From Anaerolineales bacterium (GTDB taxonomy: Bacteria > Chloroflexota > Anaerolineae > Anaerolineales > Villigracilaceae): DNA of 11,548 nt. Under the pieces are notes generated by a model. The model saw only the letters and a program-made list of their open reading frames with translations, was not told where the DNA came from and did no database searches. Shown here piece by piece: positions 1 to 6,847 of this stretch. Where the stretch lies: positions 1 to 11,548 of the forward strand of contig JANTFU010000046.1 of NCBI GenBank assembly GCA_024763295.1. The letters are read 5' to 3'. The position numbers and the translations under genes were made by a program. Numbering within the stretch: position 1 is the first letter of the stretch; every line of letters starts with the position of its first letter.

Positions 1-1
1 C

Positions 2-163
2 ACCGCCGATGGCTTCGAGGGCAGTATCCACAAAGCCTTGCGTCACTATCTGGGCGAGACTCCCTGTAATGGCTGGGATCAATGGTTGCTCAAAGAAAAC
101 GGTGCGTTCATCAAGCTGGATGTGATCCGCGAACGCTATCGCCAGCAACAAATTTTTTCCTAG
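2..163 (+). CDS. C-terminal fragment of an unidentified protein (5' end outside window)
   Basis: The frame starting at base 2 is open from the window edge to a TAG at 161-163 and encodes 53 residues. The peptide looks like real protein, with mixed charged and aromatic residues and the segments GSIHKALRHYLGE, NGWDQWLLKENG and FIKLDVIRERYRQQQ. An NGW-x-x-W stretch followed by a basic 'lD-x-iRe-x-yr' tail reminds me of the C-terminal ends of some site-specific DNA methyltransferases of restriction systems. This is recollection only, and no catalytic motif lies inside the window. The gene ends before a hairpin-rich intergenic region and a new promoter, so it is probably unrelated to the purine genes. 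That it is a real coding end is moderately sure; its function is not. Confidence 0.55.
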   Translation, partial: TADGFEGSIHKALRHYLGETPCNGWDQWLLKENGAFIKLDVIRERYRQQQIFS

Positions 164-213
164 TTCTACCGGATTTTGTGGTCAGCAGAAAAGATGCTGA
201 AAATCGCTTTTTT

Positions 214-314
214 GTACACGGAATCAACGGAATTTCACGGAAAAAATCTTTGAAGTTACGGTTTTTTCCGTAAAACTCAAAAAACATCCGTGTTTTTCCG
301 TGCTTTCCGTGTGC
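214..314. repeat. Large imperfect palindrome built from repeated CACGGAA/TTCCGTG words
   Basis: The left arm (about 214-243) carries three ACGGAA-type words. The right arm (about 286-314) carries three TCCGTG words. The reverse complement of the right arm matches the left arm at roughly three quarters of positions over 29 bases. Between the arms is a second, perfect small palindrome at 256-273 (TTACGG, six T, CCGTAA). The whole could form a long stem with an internal hairpin in DNA or RNA. It lies between the stop of the upstream gene and the promoter of the purine genes. It may act as a bidirectional barrier or terminator, or be a miniature mobile element; the sequence does not decide between these. 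Confidence 0.6.
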
Positions 315-393
315 AAAAGGATGAAACCACAAAAAACGTTAGAAGCAGATTTTTTCTAAATAAAGACTTTCGTCACGGGGGATTGATGAAAAT

Positions 394-404
394 TTGTCAG
401 ACAA
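394..404. promoter_or_regulatory. Operator palindrome, upstream copy
   Basis: TTGTCAGACAA is a perfect inverted repeat (TTGTC/GACAA) around a single central base. It ends 4 bp before the -35 hexamer. An identical 11-mer occurs at 446-456, and I saw no third copy in the window. The size and the GTC-n-GAC core are typical of GntR-family operators. The GntR regulator at 4705-5421 is the obvious candidate binder (inference). Confidence 0.75.
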
Positions 405-408
405 CTGA

Positions 409-437
409 TTGACACCTATTCCAAACTTTGCTACACT
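409..437 (+). promoter_or_regulatory. Sigma70-type promoter of the purine gene cluster
   Basis: TTGACA at 409-414 is an exact -35 consensus. A 17-bp spacer separates it from TACACT at 432-437, a good -10. Transcription would start near 444, inside or just before the second operator, leaving a leader of about 60 nt before the ATG at 506. Operators at 394-404 and 446-456 flank the promoter symmetrically, which predicts repression of an intrinsically strong promoter. Confidence 0.8.
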
Positions 438-445
438 AAAGCTAG

Positions 446-456
446 TTGTCAGACAA
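446..456. promoter_or_regulatory. Operator palindrome, downstream copy over the transcription start
   Basis: This is the second perfect copy of TTGTCAGACAA. Its centre is 52 bp from the centre of the first copy, close to five helical turns, so both sites face the same side of the DNA. It begins 8 bp after the -10 hexamer and would cover the transcription start and the first transcribed bases. A bound dimer here would block promoter clearance, and two bound dimers could interact. Confidence 0.75.
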
Positions 457-505
457 ATAGATAAATCTCTTTTTTTCCCCATAAATCCTCGCAAAAGGAC
501 AAAAC

Positions 506-1888
506 ATGGCTACACTTCTTGTCAAAAATGCTACGGTTTTAGTCACAATGGATCACCAGCAGCGTGAAATCGCGTCTGGTGGTCTTTTCATTCGGGACGG
601 ATTCATCGAGCAGGTCGGCACCAGCGACCAACTCCCCAAAACCGCCGATGAAATTCTCGACCTGAGCGGGCATGTCGTTCTGCCCGGTCTCGTTAACACG
701 CACCACCACTTCTACCAAACCCTCACCCGCGCCGTCCCCGCCGCGCAGGACGCCAACCTCTTCAACTGGCTCAAAACCCTTTATCCGATTTGGGCGGGCT
801 TGCAGCCGGACGATATTTATATCTCGACGCAAACCGCGCTCGCGGAACTGGCTTTTTCAGGATGCACGACCGCGTCCGATCATCTTTATCTCTTTCCAAA
901 CGGATCGAAATTGGACGATGAAATTGCTGCCGCGTTAGAAATTGGTGTCCGAATCCATGCTTCTCGCGGCTCGATGAGCTTAAGCGAAAAGGATGGCGGA
1001 CTTCCACCTGATTCCGTTGTGGACACAGAAGAATCCATCCTGAAAGATTCCCAGCGCGTCATCGAGCGTTATCATGATGCCAAGCCCGGCTCCATGACGC
1101 AAATCGTACTAGCTCCCTGCTCGCCTTTCAGCGTGACATCGGAGTTAATGAAGCAGTCCGCGATTTTAGCGAGAGAATACGGCGTACAACTCCATACCCA
1201 CCTTGCTGAAACCGAAGACGAAGAGCAATTCTGCCTCGATATGTTCGGTCATCGCCCTGTGGATTATATGGGCGAAGTCGGCTGGTTGAATGATGATGTC
1301 TGGTTCGCGCATTCGATTTACGTCAACGAGCGTGAGATCAAAACCTACGCCGAGCATAACTGTGGCGTCGCTCACTGCCCCTCCTCGAATATGCGTCTCG
1401 CCTCCGGCATCGCTCCGATTAAAGAATTGCTTGCCGCTGGCGTAAATGTCGGCATCGGCGTGGACGGTTCCGCCTCTAACGATGGCTCACATCTGCTCGG
1501 TGAAGCCCGTCAAGCCATGCTGCTGGCGCGCGTCAAAGAAGGCATTACCGGCTTTTCGCTCTCCAGCGAAGGACGCAAATTGATGACCGCTCGCGATGCC
1601 CTGCATCTCGCTACACGCGGCGGCGCAGCCGTGCTTGGGCGCAATGACATCGGCTCGCTCGAAGTTGGCAAATGTGCCGATTTCTTCGCCGTCAAACTCA
1701 ACTCGCTCGATTACGCCGGCGCGCTGCACGACCCCGTCGCCGCAACCATCTTCGCCGCGCCCGTCAAAGCGAATTACACCGTTGTTGGCGGCAAGTTCGT
1801 TATTAAGGAAGGGCAGTTGGTCACGATTGATGAGCGCAAGCTGATCGAAAAACATAATTCGGCTGCAAAACGGCTGTTGGATAGATAA
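506..1888 (+). CDS. 8-oxoguanine deaminase-like amidohydrolase
   Basis: This 460-residue metal-dependent amidohydrolase belongs to the ATZ/TRZ-type deaminase group. The start ATG at 506 follows AAAAGGA at 493-499. Visible metal-site residues are the HxH pair H66/H68 in NTHHHFYQTLTRA, H232 with shuttle glutamate E235 in LHTHLAET, H269 in WFAHSIY and D320 in GIGVDG. Sequence blocks such as QTLTRAVPAAQDANLFNW and HCPSSNMRLASG are those I associate with 8-oxoguanine deaminases (8-oxoguanine to urate plus ammonia), cytosolic enzymes of about 450 residues. Guanine, isocytosine or another aminopurine/triazine cannot be excluded. It is the first gene after the operator-flanked promoter, and adenine deaminase lies downstream, so a role in purine salvage or breakdown fits. 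It does not resemble E. coli SsnA around the HxH motif (SHNHFYSGLSRG there). Confidence 0.85.
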   Translation: MATLLVKNATVLVTMDHQQREIASGGLFIRDGFIEQVGTSDQLPKTADEILDLSGHVVLPGLVNTHHHFYQTLTRAVPAAQDANLFNWLKTLYPIWAGLQPDDIYISTQTALAELAFSGCTTASDHLYLFPNGSKLDDEIAAALEIGVRIHASRGSMSLSEKDGGLPPDSVVDTEESILKDSQRVIERYHDAKPGSMTQIVLAPCSPFSVTSELMKQSAILAREYGVQLHTHLAETEDEEQFCLDMFGHRPVDYMGEVGWLNDDVWFAHSIYVNEREIKTYAEHNCGVAHCPSSNMRLASGIAPIKELLAAGVNVGIGVDGSASNDGSHLLGEARQAMLLARVKEGITGFSLSSEGRKLMTARDALHLATRGGAAVLGRNDIGSLEVGKCADFFAVKLNSLDYAGALHDPVAATIFAAPVKANYTVVGGKFVIKEGQLVTIDERKLIEKHNSAAKRLLDR

Positions 1889-1914
1889 TCAGATATTAGA
1901 GATAAAGTGATTGA

Positions 1915-2424
1915 ATGAAAAAGAAATCTGCATCAGTCCCCAAAGCGGTAAAGCCCGCCTATTCAGCAATAGTTAGCTTGACAGATGATGTCTGCAAGAA
2001 TCATTTAAATGAAGAATATGCGGAACTTGCCCGCCTTTTAGCAGCAGCCCTCTCGCGCAAACGCCCCTCCCCTATCTTAAAGGGGAAACCAGAAATTTGG
2101 GCTTGTGGCATTATTCATGCGCTCGGCACAATTAATTTCTTGTTTGACAAATCTCAAACGCCACATATAAGGGCAGATAAATTGGCAGAACTCTTTGGCG
2201 TTGGTAAAAGCAGTGGCGCAAATAAAGCAAAGTTTATCCGTGACACGTTGAATATGCACCAGTTTGACCCCACCTGGTACTTGCCCAGTCGAATAGATAG
2301 CAGCCCTATGGTCTGGATTTTGCAAGTAAATGGGTTGATGGTGGATGTTCGTATAATGCCTCGCGAAGTTCAGGTCATTGCTTACGAAAAGGGATTGATT
2401 CCATATATTCCAGCAGACCAATAA
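1915..2424 (+). CDS. DUF6398-type protein of unknown function
   Basis: This 169-residue protein has a Lys-rich N-terminus. Its central region (about residues 35-110) contains EEYAELARLLAAALSRKRP, then SPILKGKPEIWACGIIHALG, NFLFDKSQTPHI and an HTH-like LAELFGVGKSSGANKAKFIR. I recognise this pattern as that of the DUF6398 family, whose function is not established to my knowledge. The segment after LAELFGV looks like a helix-turn-helix, so nucleic-acid binding is possible. The gene starts 26 bp after the amidohydrolase stop with only a weak purine-rich Shine-Dalgarno sequence. It is visibly more AT-rich than the enzyme genes around it, which suggests late arrival between the two deaminases. No signal peptide or membrane segment is seen. 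Confidence 0.75.
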   Translation: MKKKSASVPKAVKPAYSAIVSLTDDVCKNHLNEEYAELARLLAAALSRKRPSPILKGKPEIWACGIIHALGTINFLFDKSQTPHIRADKLAELFGVGKSSGANKAKFIRDTLNMHQFDPTWYLPSRIDSSPMVWILQVNGLMVDVRIMPREVQVIAYEKGLIPYIPADQ

Positions 2425-2438
2425 AAGTAGAGAGTAGT

Positions 2439-2741
2439 ATGAGCGAAATCGATATTGCCGCCATTTTGCGTGAGCTTTCCCAAATAGATTGGGAAGAAAT
2501 GGCATTGATCGCAAAGCTTTCCCCAGAAGAAAGAGTAGCAAGGGGAATGAGAAAATCTGAAGCGCAAAAAAGAGCCTATCAAGACCAACTCCGCCGGAAA
2601 TATCCTTTTCTCTCTGAAGCAGAAATCAAGATGAAGACTTTAGCCGACCTTACACCTGTAAACTTACCGAAAGACCATCATCTCAATCCTGAGAAAATTG
2701 AAAAGAAAATAGCAACAAAAATCGCTAATTGCTTAAGTTGA
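2439..2741 (+). CDS. Small charged protein of unknown function
   Basis: This 100-residue protein starts 14 bp after the preceding stop, behind AGAGAGTAG, so it is probably cotranscribed with the DUF6398 gene. I do not recognise the family. The first half is helical and acidic (IDIAAILRELSQIDWEEMAL). A conserved-looking LSPEERVARGMRKSEAQKRA segment follows, then a basic RRKYPFLSEAEIKMKTLADL tail region. It has no cysteines apart from one near the end and no membrane segment. It shares the AT-rich composition of its neighbour and could be its partner, for example as a small adaptor or toxin-antitoxin-like pair. Nothing in the sequence proves this. Confidence 0.6.
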   Translation: MSEIDIAAILRELSQIDWEEMALIAKLSPEERVARGMRKSEAQKRAYQDQLRRKYPFLSEAEIKMKTLADLTPVNLPKDHHLNPEKIEKKIATKIANCLS

Positions 2742-2787
2742 AGCTTTAAACCTTCAACCTTCACCCTGAAACCGAAAGAAAACCTCT

Positions 2788-4575
2788 ATGAAAAACACAC
2801 TCGCTCTCACAAAAAAACTCGTCAACGTCGCGATGGGGCGCGTCCCCGCCGATATGGTCGTTCGTAACGGCGTTTGGGTTAGCGTTCAATCGGGGGAGTT
2901 TATCCCGAATACCGACATCGCCATTGTGGACGGGCATATCGCCTACGTTGGCGAAAATGCCTCTCACTGCATCTCAAAAGAAACCATCGTGATTGATGCG
3001 GGCGGAAAATATCTCGTCCCCGGGCTGCTGGACGGTCACATGCACGTCGAATCGGGCATGGTGACGGTGACGGAGTTTGTGCGGGCGGTGGCGAAACGCG
3101 GCACAACCGGTATGTTCATCGACCCGCATGAGATTGCCAATGTCTTCGGGCTGAAAGGCGTCAAGCTGATGGTCGATGAAGCCGCCGAACAGCCAATCCA
3201 TGTTTGGGTGCAGATGCCATCTTGTGTGCCCTCCGCGCCGGGCTTTGAGACGCCGGGCGCAGAAATCACGCCCGACGATGTCGCTGAAGCGATGACGTGG
3301 GATGGCATCATCGGTCTGGGCGAAGTGATGGACTTCCCCGGGGTTTTCAACGCCAGCGAAAAGATGATGGCGGAGGTCTCTGCCACGCACGCTGCCGGAA
3401 AAACAGTCGGCGGGCACTACCCCACGCCTGATCTGGGCGTCAACTTTCATGGCTACGCCGCCGCAGGAATCGAAGATGACCACGAAGGCACAAGCGTTGC
3501 AGATGCGATTGCGCGCGTTCGTCAGGGCATGAAGGCGATGCTGCGTTATGGCTCCGGTTGGCTGGATGTTGAAAATCAGGTTGGCGCGATTTTGGATCAT
3601 AAACTGGATTCGCGCCGCTTTTTGCTTTGCACGGATGATTCTCACGCCAGCACACTTGTGAACGAAGGACATACGGATCGTGTGCTGCGCCACGCGATTT
3701 CGGCTGGGTTGCCCCCGTTGACCGCGATCCAGATGATGACGATTAATACCGCCGAACACTTCGGCTTGACGAAAGAGATGGGCATGATCGCCCCCGGCAG
3801 ATGGGCAGATGTGTTACTGGTTGAAGACTTGAACGATTTCCACGCCGAGATGGTGATTGCCAAGGGACAGGTTATCGCCGAAAAGGGCGAATGGAGCGTC
3901 GAACTGCCGCGAGTTACGCATCCGGCTTGGGCGCGGGATTCTGTCCACTTGGGACATCCGCTCAAGGCACAGGATTTTGCTCTTTTAACGGAAGCCAGTG
4001 AAAACACGGACGTTACCGCCCATGTCATCGGCGTCATTGAAAGTCAAGCGCCGACCAAGCATCTTAAGATGGAAGTCCAGCCGAAAGATGGTCAAATTCA
4101 TGTGGATATGGCAAAGGATTTGGCAAAGTTGGCTATCGTCGAACGTCATCAAGGCACGGGGCGTGTGACCGTTGGTCTGGTGAGCGGATTTGGCTTTACA
4201 GAAAAATGCGGCATCGCCTCGACGGTGGCACACGACAGCCATCACATGATTGTGACTGGCACAAGCGAAGCCGATATGGCGCTGGCGGCGAACAAGCTCG
4301 CCGAAGTGGGCGGCGGGCAGTGTGTGGTCAAAGATGGCGAGGTGATCGGTTTGGTGGAGTTGGAGATTGCCGGGCTGATGTCTACCGAACACGCGGAAGT
4401 GGTTGCGGAGAAAGCCGTCAGCATTTTGAAAGGCTTTGAAGCCTGCGGCTGCACGCTGCAAAACCCGAATATGCAATTAAGTTTGTTGGGGCTGGTTGTC
4501 ATCCCCGAATTGCGGATTTCCGATTTGGGTTTGGTGGATGTGACTAAGTTTGAATTTATACCGGTAATTGAGTAG
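2788..4575 (+). CDS. ade: Adenine deaminase
   Basis: This 595-residue enzyme converts adenine to hypoxanthine and ammonia in the cytosol. Its length is as expected for bacterial Ade. The dinuclear metal-site motifs are clear: HxH at H84/H86 in DGHMHVESGMV, H114 in IDPHEIANVFG, E179 in GLGEVMDFPGV, H210 in GGHYP, and D283/D284 in LCTDDSHAST followed by NEGHTDRVLRHAI. The C-terminal domain typical of Ade is present, with HHMIVTGTSEADM and LAANKLAEVGGGQ near residues 485-515. The start ATG at 2788 follows a purine-rich GAAAGAAAA stretch. The gene is the second purine-base deaminase of the cluster. It would feed hypoxanthine to a hydroxylase not encoded here. Identification is secure. Confidence 0.95.
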   Translation: MKNTLALTKKLVNVAMGRVPADMVVRNGVWVSVQSGEFIPNTDIAIVDGHIAYVGENASHCISKETIVIDAGGKYLVPGLLDGHMHVESGMVTVTEFVRAVAKRGTTGMFIDPHEIANVFGLKGVKLMVDEAAEQPIHVWVQMPSCVPSAPGFETPGAEITPDDVAEAMTWDGIIGLGEVMDFPGVFNASEKMMAEVSATHAAGKTVGGHYPTPDLGVNFHGYAAAGIEDDHEGTSVADAIARVRQGMKAMLRYGSGWLDVENQVGAILDHKLDSRRFLLCTDDSHASTLVNEGHTDRVLRHAISAGLPPLTAIQMMTINTAEHFGLTKEMGMIAPGRWADVLLVEDLNDFHAEMVIAKGQVIAEKGEWSVELPRVTHPAWARDSVHLGHPLKAQDFALLTEASENTDVTAHVIGVIESQAPTKHLKMEVQPKDGQIHVDMAKDLAKLAIVERHQGTGRVTVGLVSGFGFTEKCGIASTVAHDSHHMIVTGTSEADMALAANKLAEVGGGQCVVKDGEVIGLVELEIAGLMSTEHAEVVAEKAVSILKGFEACGCTLQNPNMQLSLLGLVVIPELRISDLGLVDVTKFEFIPVIE

Positions 4576-4689
4576 AAGTGCATTGCATCCGATAGGATGC
4601 GTTGCACTTCGGGGCTGGCGAAACAGACCGTTTTTTGCAGACCCGCACTGCAACGCACTCTCCGCTTCGCTGCGAGTGCAATGCAGTGC
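4575..4689. repeat. Twin-hairpin palindromic element between ade and the GntR gene
   Basis: There are two strong hairpins. The first is at 4575-4610, with two 16-base arms around GATA. The second has arms 4645-4660 and 4674-4689 around a 13-base loop. Each pairs 14 of 16 bases, and in both the two unpaired positions are the ninth and tenth bases of the arm, opposing TT against AC. Both share GTGCA/TGCAnTGC words. The outermost arms (4575-4586 and 4678-4689) also match each other in inverted sense at 10 of 12 positions, so the pair could refold as one cruciform. The first hairpin overlaps the final base of the ade stop codon. No T-run follows it directly, though a six-T stretch lies at about 4631. 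It may be an attenuator, a transcript-end stabiliser or a miniature mobile element. Confidence 0.75.
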
Positions 4690-4704
4690 TGACAGGAAAA
4701 AATT

Positions 4705-5421
4705 ATGGTTTTAGTATCCCCTTTTCAAAAATTACAGGCTAATCTGGCTGCAGTGATTGCATCGGTACCCGCCGGAGAGCGCTTGCCTTCAGAGCCAAAA
4801 TTGGCAGAGCAACTGGGCGTTTCGCGCGCTACCTTGCGCGAAGCCATGCGCACTTTCGAGACGCAAGGCTTGATCCGTCGCCGGCAGGGCGCGGGAACTT
4901 TTGTGGTCGGCAAAGCCCCTGTGCTGGAAAGCGGTTTGGAAGTGCTGGAAAGCATCCAAACGATGGCGATGCGCATGGGGACATCGGTTGGGGTTAAAAA
5001 CCTAAAGGTTGAGACCGTACCTGCCAACGAGAAGCAAGCCGATAAGTTGGGCGTTACGCTAAACACCCCGCTAACGCGCGTTTCGCGTGTGATGTGTACG
5101 ACCGACCGTCCCGCTGCGTATCTAATCGACATTCTGCCTGCCGACTTTTTGCCGGTTGCAGAATTTCCCAAAGATTTCAAAGGCTCGGTACTCGACTTCA
5201 TGCTTGAGCGCGGCGACCTGCCCACCATCGCCAGAGTAGGCGTCAACGCCACCAGCGCCAAACCGGAAGTTGCCAAAGCGCTTGAAATTCAGCGCGGCGA
5301 TGTTTTACTGCGCATTAGCTCGCGTATTTATTTGGCATCCGATGAAGTGGTCGATTATAGTTTGGGCTATTTTCTGCCCGGCTACTTCCACTTTCATGTT
5401 CTTGCACACATCCAGTCGTAA
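4705..5421 (+). CDS. GntR-family transcriptional regulator with UTRA-type effector domain
   Basis: This 238-residue DNA-binding protein starts at ATG 4705 behind AGGAAAAA. The winged helix-turn-helix of the GntR family occupies about residues 7-68. It shows LPSEPKLAEQLGVSRATLRE as the recognition region and GLIRRRQGAGTFV as the wing. The C-terminal 160 residues fit the UTRA/HutC fold, with TPLTRVSRVMCTTDRPAAYL, then EVVDYSLGYFLPGYFHFHV at the end. It probably senses a purine breakdown product and represses the cluster. The only clear palindromes of suitable size, TTGTCAGACAA, are the pair flanking the promoter at 409-437. The gene sits in the middle of the cluster, after the hairpin element and 44 bp before ygeY. 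Family assignment is secure; ligand and target are inferred. Confidence 0.9.
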   Translation: MVLVSPFQKLQANLAAVIASVPAGERLPSEPKLAEQLGVSRATLREAMRTFETQGLIRRRQGAGTFVVGKAPVLESGLEVLESIQTMAMRMGTSVGVKNLKVETVPANEKQADKLGVTLNTPLTRVSRVMCTTDRPAAYLIDILPADFLPVAEFPKDFKGSVLDFMLERGDLPTIARVGVNATSAKPEVAKALEIQRGDVLLRISSRIYLASDEVVDYSLGYFLPGYFHFHVLAHIQS

Positions 5422-5465
5422 ACGGCTGTTTGTCAATTAGACTTTATATTAGGAGAATTTTTAAC

Positions 5466-6677
5466 ATGGCACTTTCAAAAGCAGAAGCTGTCAACGAAAT
5501 CCAAAAGCGCATCGACGCAGCGGAAGAAGACATTATCAAATTCATGCGTGACATCGTTGCTATCCCCAGCATGGATAGCCAGATCAAAGACGTCGGCGAA
5601 CGCATCGCAGCCGAAATGAATAAGCTCGGCTTTGACGAAGTCCGCTTCGACAAAATGGGCAATATCATGGGGCGCATCGGCGATGGTGAAAAAACTATCG
5701 TTTTCGACTCCCACATCGACACCGTTGGTGTGGGCGACCCCGAAGAATGGGAATGGGATCCCTTTGTTGGCAAAGTGGAAGATGGTGTGCTCTTCGCGCG
5801 CGGTGCCTGTGACGAAAAAGGCTCAACCCCCGGCATGGTCTATGGGATGGCGTTCGCCCGTGATTTAGGCTTGCTCGATGGCTGGACAGCTTGGTACTTC
5901 GGCAATATGGAAGAGTGGTGCGACGGCATCGCTCCGAACACCTTCGTGGAAGTCGACCCCGGCATTCGTCCCGACTTTGTCGTCATCGGTGAACCGACCA
6001 AGATGAACGTCTATCGCGGTCATAAAGGTCGCTTGGAGATGAAAGTTGTCTCGAAAGGCAAATCTGCGCACGCAGCCTCCAACCACGTTGGCGACAACGC
6101 CATCTACAAGTTGCTGCCCGTCATCGCTGGCATCCGCGATCTCGAACCGAGCTTGGGCGACCACGAATTTCTCGGTCACGGCAAAATCACCGTCAGCGAC
6201 ATGCACGTCCAGACCCCCAGCATCAACGCCGTCCCCGACGAAGCTGTCATCTACATTGACCGCCGCATGACTTTCGGCGAAACCAAGGAAGAAGTGATGA
6301 AACAGGTCGCCGACCTGATTCCTGAAGAATTCAAAGCCAGCGTCAAAGTGGAAGAACTCTTTTACGAAGAACCTTCCTACACCGGTTTTGTCTTCCCTGT
6401 GGATAAATATTTCCCCGCTTGGGCGTATGAAGAAGATCATCCCCTCGTGCAGGCTGGTCTGGAAGCGCGTGAAGCGATTGGCTTTGAAAAAGCCCCTGCC
6501 GGCAAATGGGAATTCTCGACCAACGGCATCTACTGGGCTGGCAAAGCCGGTATCCCTGCGATTGGCTTTGGTCCTGGTGATGAAACCACCGCCCACACTG
6601 TGCTTGATTCCGTGCCGCTCGATGATATGGTCAAAGCGACTGCGTTCTACGCGATTTTGCCGTCCTTAATAAAATAA
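5466..6677 (+). CDS. ygeY: YgeY-type M20 family metallohydrolase
   Basis: This protein has 403 residues, the same length I recall for E. coli YgeY. The start chosen is ATG 5466, 10 bp after AGGAG. A longer in-frame TTG start at 5430 lacks a ribosome site. M20 zinc-site residues are visible: H83 and D85 in FDSHIDTV, bridging D116 in ARGACDEKGST, base E149 and ligand E150 in GNMEEWCDG, E176 in VIGEPT and H377 in TTAHTVLDS. The dimerisation domain is about residues 185-295. The family hydrolyses amide or ureido bonds. YgeY belongs to the ygeW-ygeX-ygeY-yqeA group linked to anaerobic purine breakdown and, in some annotations, to selenium-dependent hydroxylases. Its exact substrate is not shown here. 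It is followed by a palindromic element and then the carbamoyltransferase. Confidence 0.88.
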   Translation: MALSKAEAVNEIQKRIDAAEEDIIKFMRDIVAIPSMDSQIKDVGERIAAEMNKLGFDEVRFDKMGNIMGRIGDGEKTIVFDSHIDTVGVGDPEEWEWDPFVGKVEDGVLFARGACDEKGSTPGMVYGMAFARDLGLLDGWTAWYFGNMEEWCDGIAPNTFVEVDPGIRPDFVVIGEPTKMNVYRGHKGRLEMKVVSKGKSAHAASNHVGDNAIYKLLPVIAGIRDLEPSLGDHEFLGHGKITVSDMHVQTPSINAVPDEAVIYIDRRMTFGETKEEVMKQVADLIPEEFKASVKVEELFYEEPSYTGFVFPVDKYFPAWAYEEDHPLVQAGLEAREAIGFEKAPAGKWEFSTNGIYWAGKAGIPAIGFGPGDETTAHTVLDSVPLDDMVKATAFYAILPSLIK

Positions 6678-6678
6678 C

Positions 6679-6798
6679 AGCGGAGATTGAGTAGCCCTGA
6701 GCTTGCGAAGGGCGTATCGAAATCGTAGCGAGTTTCTACCTAACGCTCTGGCTTCGATACGGGCAACGATAAAGCTGTCGCCTTACTCAGCCACCGCT
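6679..6798. repeat. Imperfect inverted repeat between ygeY and the carbamoyltransferase gene
   Basis: The ends AGCGG (6679-6683) and CCGCT (6794-6798) are complementary. Inside them TGAGTA (6688-6693) pairs with TACTCA (6784-6789), and CGTATCGAA (6713-6721) pairs with TTCGATACG (6753-6761). The stretch between the first two left-arm blocks includes CCCTGAGCTTGCGAAGGGCG, itself a small hairpin of the REP-like CCCTGAGC...GAAGGG kind seen dispersed in many bacterial chromosomes. It begins one base after the ygeY stop. It could reduce read-through or protect the upstream mRNA, or be a non-autonomous mobile element. Confidence 0.6.
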
Positions 6799-6847
6799 AT
6801 TGATAATAAATACTCACCCTTTCACATCTAAAACAGGAGAAACCAAG

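Noticed and set aside
82..332. Small open frames on both strands in the first 330 bases
   Set aside because: They overlap the real C-terminal frame ending at 163 and run through the palindrome; they have no ribosome site and repetitive products.
506..1888. Assignment of the first amidohydrolase as SsnA
   Set aside because: The HxH region and following block match 8-oxoguanine deaminase-like sequences and differ from what I recall of SsnA.
4575..4610. Intrinsic terminator for ade
   Set aside because: The stem is strong but is followed by GGGGCTGG, not a T-run, so it is listed as a palindromic element instead.
5430..5442. A third operator, TTGTC followed by AGAC before ygeY
   Set aside because: Half-sites are spaced by extra bases and do not form the perfect TTGTCAGACAA palindrome; chance is sufficient.
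5865..6596. Antisense open frame of 243 codons over ygeY
   Set aside because: It mirrors codon use of the strong M20 gene on the + strand and gives no recognisable protein.
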